A DNA stretch of 7,511 nucleotides, taken from Lysobacteraceae bacterium. GTDB taxonomy: Bacteria > Pseudomonadota > Gammaproteobacteria > Xanthomonadales > Xanthomonadaceae. The number at the start of each line of letters is the position of its first letter. The first letter of the stretch is position 1. Below are positions 6,551-7,511 of the stretch, one piece after another. Both the position numbers and the translations under genes were made by a program. The notes under the pieces were generated by a model, which worked only from the letters and a program-made list of their open reading frames with translations, was not told the origin of the DNA and searched no databases. The stretch lies in the NCBI GenBank assembly GCA_004173415.1, contig SEHC01000085.1:1-7511 (forward strand), in the 5' to 3' direction.

Positions 6551-7511
6551 GCAGGCAGCAGGACAAGACCCCGCCCTGGTGGTACGACGGCGCCACCCCG
6601 CCGCTGCACGCGCGCCTGCTGGCGGCGCTGTACGGCGCCGCGGTCGGCCTGCGCGCCGGGCTCTATCGGGCCGGATTGCTGCGTCGCCACCAGGTCGCGG
6701 TGGTGGTGGTGGTGGTCGGCAACGTCTCGGTGGGCGGCACCGGCAAGACACCCCTGACCATCGCCCTGGTCCAGCGACTGCAGCAGGCGGGCTGGCGCCC
6801 GGGCGTCGCCAGCCGCGGCCATGGCCGGCGCGACCCTGCCCGGCCCGCATGGGTGGACGCGCAGACTGCGCCGGCCGACGGTGGCGACGAGCCGGTGCTG
6901 GTCGCGCGCCGCACCGGGGTGCCGGTGCGCGTGGATCGCGACCGGGTCGCGGCCGCGCGCGCGCTGCTGGCTGCGGGCTGCGACGTGGTGGTTTGCGATG
7001 ACGGATTGCAGCACTACCGGCTGCACCGCGACGTGGAGATCGAGGTGGTCGATGGCCGTCGCCGTTACGGCAACGGCCGCCTGCTGCCGGCCGGACCGTT
7101 GCGCGAGCCTGCGCTGCGCGGCGCGGCCTGCGACTTCCGCGTGGTCAACGGCGGCAGCGCCGGTTTCGGCGAATGGCCCATGCAGTTGCGCGCCGACAAT
7201 GCGGTGCCGCTGCGCGGGGGGCGCACGCGTCCGCTGTCCACCTTCGGCGGGCATCGGGTCCACGCCCTGGCTGGCATCGGCAATCCCGGCCGGTTCTTCG
7301 AGATGCTGCGCGGACTGGGCATCGGCGTGGTCCCGCATGCCTTCGCCGACCACCATCCCTACGTGGCCGGCGACCTGGACCTGGGCAGCGAGCTGCCGGT
7401 GCTGATGACCGAGAAGGACGCGGTGAAATGCGCGGCCTTCGCCAATGACTGGCATTACAGCGTGCCGGTCACCGCCGAGTTGCCGGAGGCATTCTGGGTG
7501 GCGTTGCTGGA
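6547..7511 (+). CDS. lpxK: Tetraacyldisaccharide 4'-kinase LpxK (3' end missing)
   Basis: LpxK phosphorylates the 4' position of the tetraacyldisaccharide to give lipid IVA, the sixth step of the Raetz lipid A pathway, at the cytoplasmic face of the inner membrane. The frame starts at GTG 6547, overlapping the msbA stop (GTGA), with GAGG at 6539-6542 only 4 bases upstream. The first in-frame ATG is far inside the gene (residue 211), so the GTG is needed to include the kinase motifs. The 321 visible codons reach the window edge without a stop; the family is usually about 330-350 residues, so little is missing. Motifs are WWYDG (11-15), the P-loop GNVSVGGTGKTP (58-69), SRGHGRR (89-95), GDEPVLVARR with Asp114 as the likely catalytic base, the Walker B-like DDGLQHYRL (151-159), LLPAGPLREP (179-188), FADHHPY (266-272) and TEKDAVKC (288-295). 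kdsB is the expected downstream neighbour, but it lies outside the window. Confidence 0.95.
   Translation, partial: MSRQQDKTPPWWYDGATPPLHARLLAALYGAAVGLRAGLYRAGLLRRHQVAVVVVVVGNVSVGGTGKTPLTIALVQRLQQAGWRPGVASRGHGRRDPARPAWVDAQTAPADGGDEPVLVARRTGVPVRVDRDRVAAARALLAAGCDVVVCDDGLQHYRLHRDVEIEVVDGRRRYGNGRLLPAGPLREPALRGAACDFRVVNGGSAGFGEWPMQLRADNAVPLRGGRTRPLSTFGGHRVHALAGIGNPGRFFEMLRGLGIGVVPHAFADHHPYVAGDLDLGSELPVLMTEKDAVKCAAFANDWHYSVPVTAELPEAFWVALL
6699..6716 (+). repeat. (GGT)6 trinucleotide tract inside lpxK
   Basis: Six perfect GGT units run from 6699 to 6716. Read in the lpxK frame they give five GTG codons and then GTC, so residues 52-57 are six valines in the beta-strand leading into the P-loop. Slippage by whole units would keep the frame and only alter the length of this strand. 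Confidence 0.9.

Noticed and set aside
4754..6850. Very long open frame on the minus strand (698 codons) opposite msbA and the start of lpxK
   Set aside because: Its translation is dominated by Arg, Gly, His, Gln and Asp, without a recognisable domain. It exactly mirrors a strongly codon-biased plus-strand gene whose motifs are complete, which is the usual antisense shadow in high-GC DNA.

Overview
The window reads as a gene-dense, high-GC chromosomal segment of a gammaproteobacterium, most likely of the Lysobacterales/Xanthomonadales (Xanthomonas, Stenotrophomonas, Pseudoxanthomonas, Lysobacter type). The grounds are the strong third-position G/C bias, the protein sequences, and the gene order lolC-lolD-comEC-exbB-exbD-msbA-lpxK. 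A related order (lol genes, comEC, exbB, exbD, lpxK, kdsB) occurs in Pseudomonas, there without msbA. The family assignment rests on recalled synteny, not on a search.

All seven genes are on the plus strand. Region 1 (1-1162) is the end of a LolC-type permease followed, with an 8-base overlap, by its ATPase LolD. Together they extract lipoproteins from the inner membrane for delivery to the outer membrane. Region 2 (1163-1322) is the only intergenic stretch of any size. It holds a perfect 10-bp palindrome, a GGTAGCGA direct repeat and extended dyad symmetry, but no convincing promoter or terminator. Region 3 (1323-3710) is comEC, the DNA-uptake channel with an intact metallo-beta-lactamase-like domain. 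Region 4 (3713-7511) is a tightly packed run: exbB (GTG start, strong ribosome binding site inside the comEC end), exbD (7-base gap), msbA (ATGA overlap) and lpxK (GTGA overlap, cut by the window edge).

The functional theme is outer-membrane building. LolCD export lipoproteins, LpxK adds the 4'-phosphate of lipid A, MsbA flips finished lipid A-core across the inner membrane, and an ExbB/ExbD proton-driven motor pair lies directly upstream of msbA. No tonB or tolA is visible beside that pair. ComEC is the outlier by function, although its neighbourhood is conserved.

Most of this is a conserved housekeeping locus, and I found no clear sign of a novel system. The points worth a second look are the structured, Shine-Dalgarno-poor leader of comEC, a possible REP-like GTAG-headed palindrome there, the ExbBD pair coupled to lipid A genes, and a (GGT)6 tract just before the LpxK P-loop.
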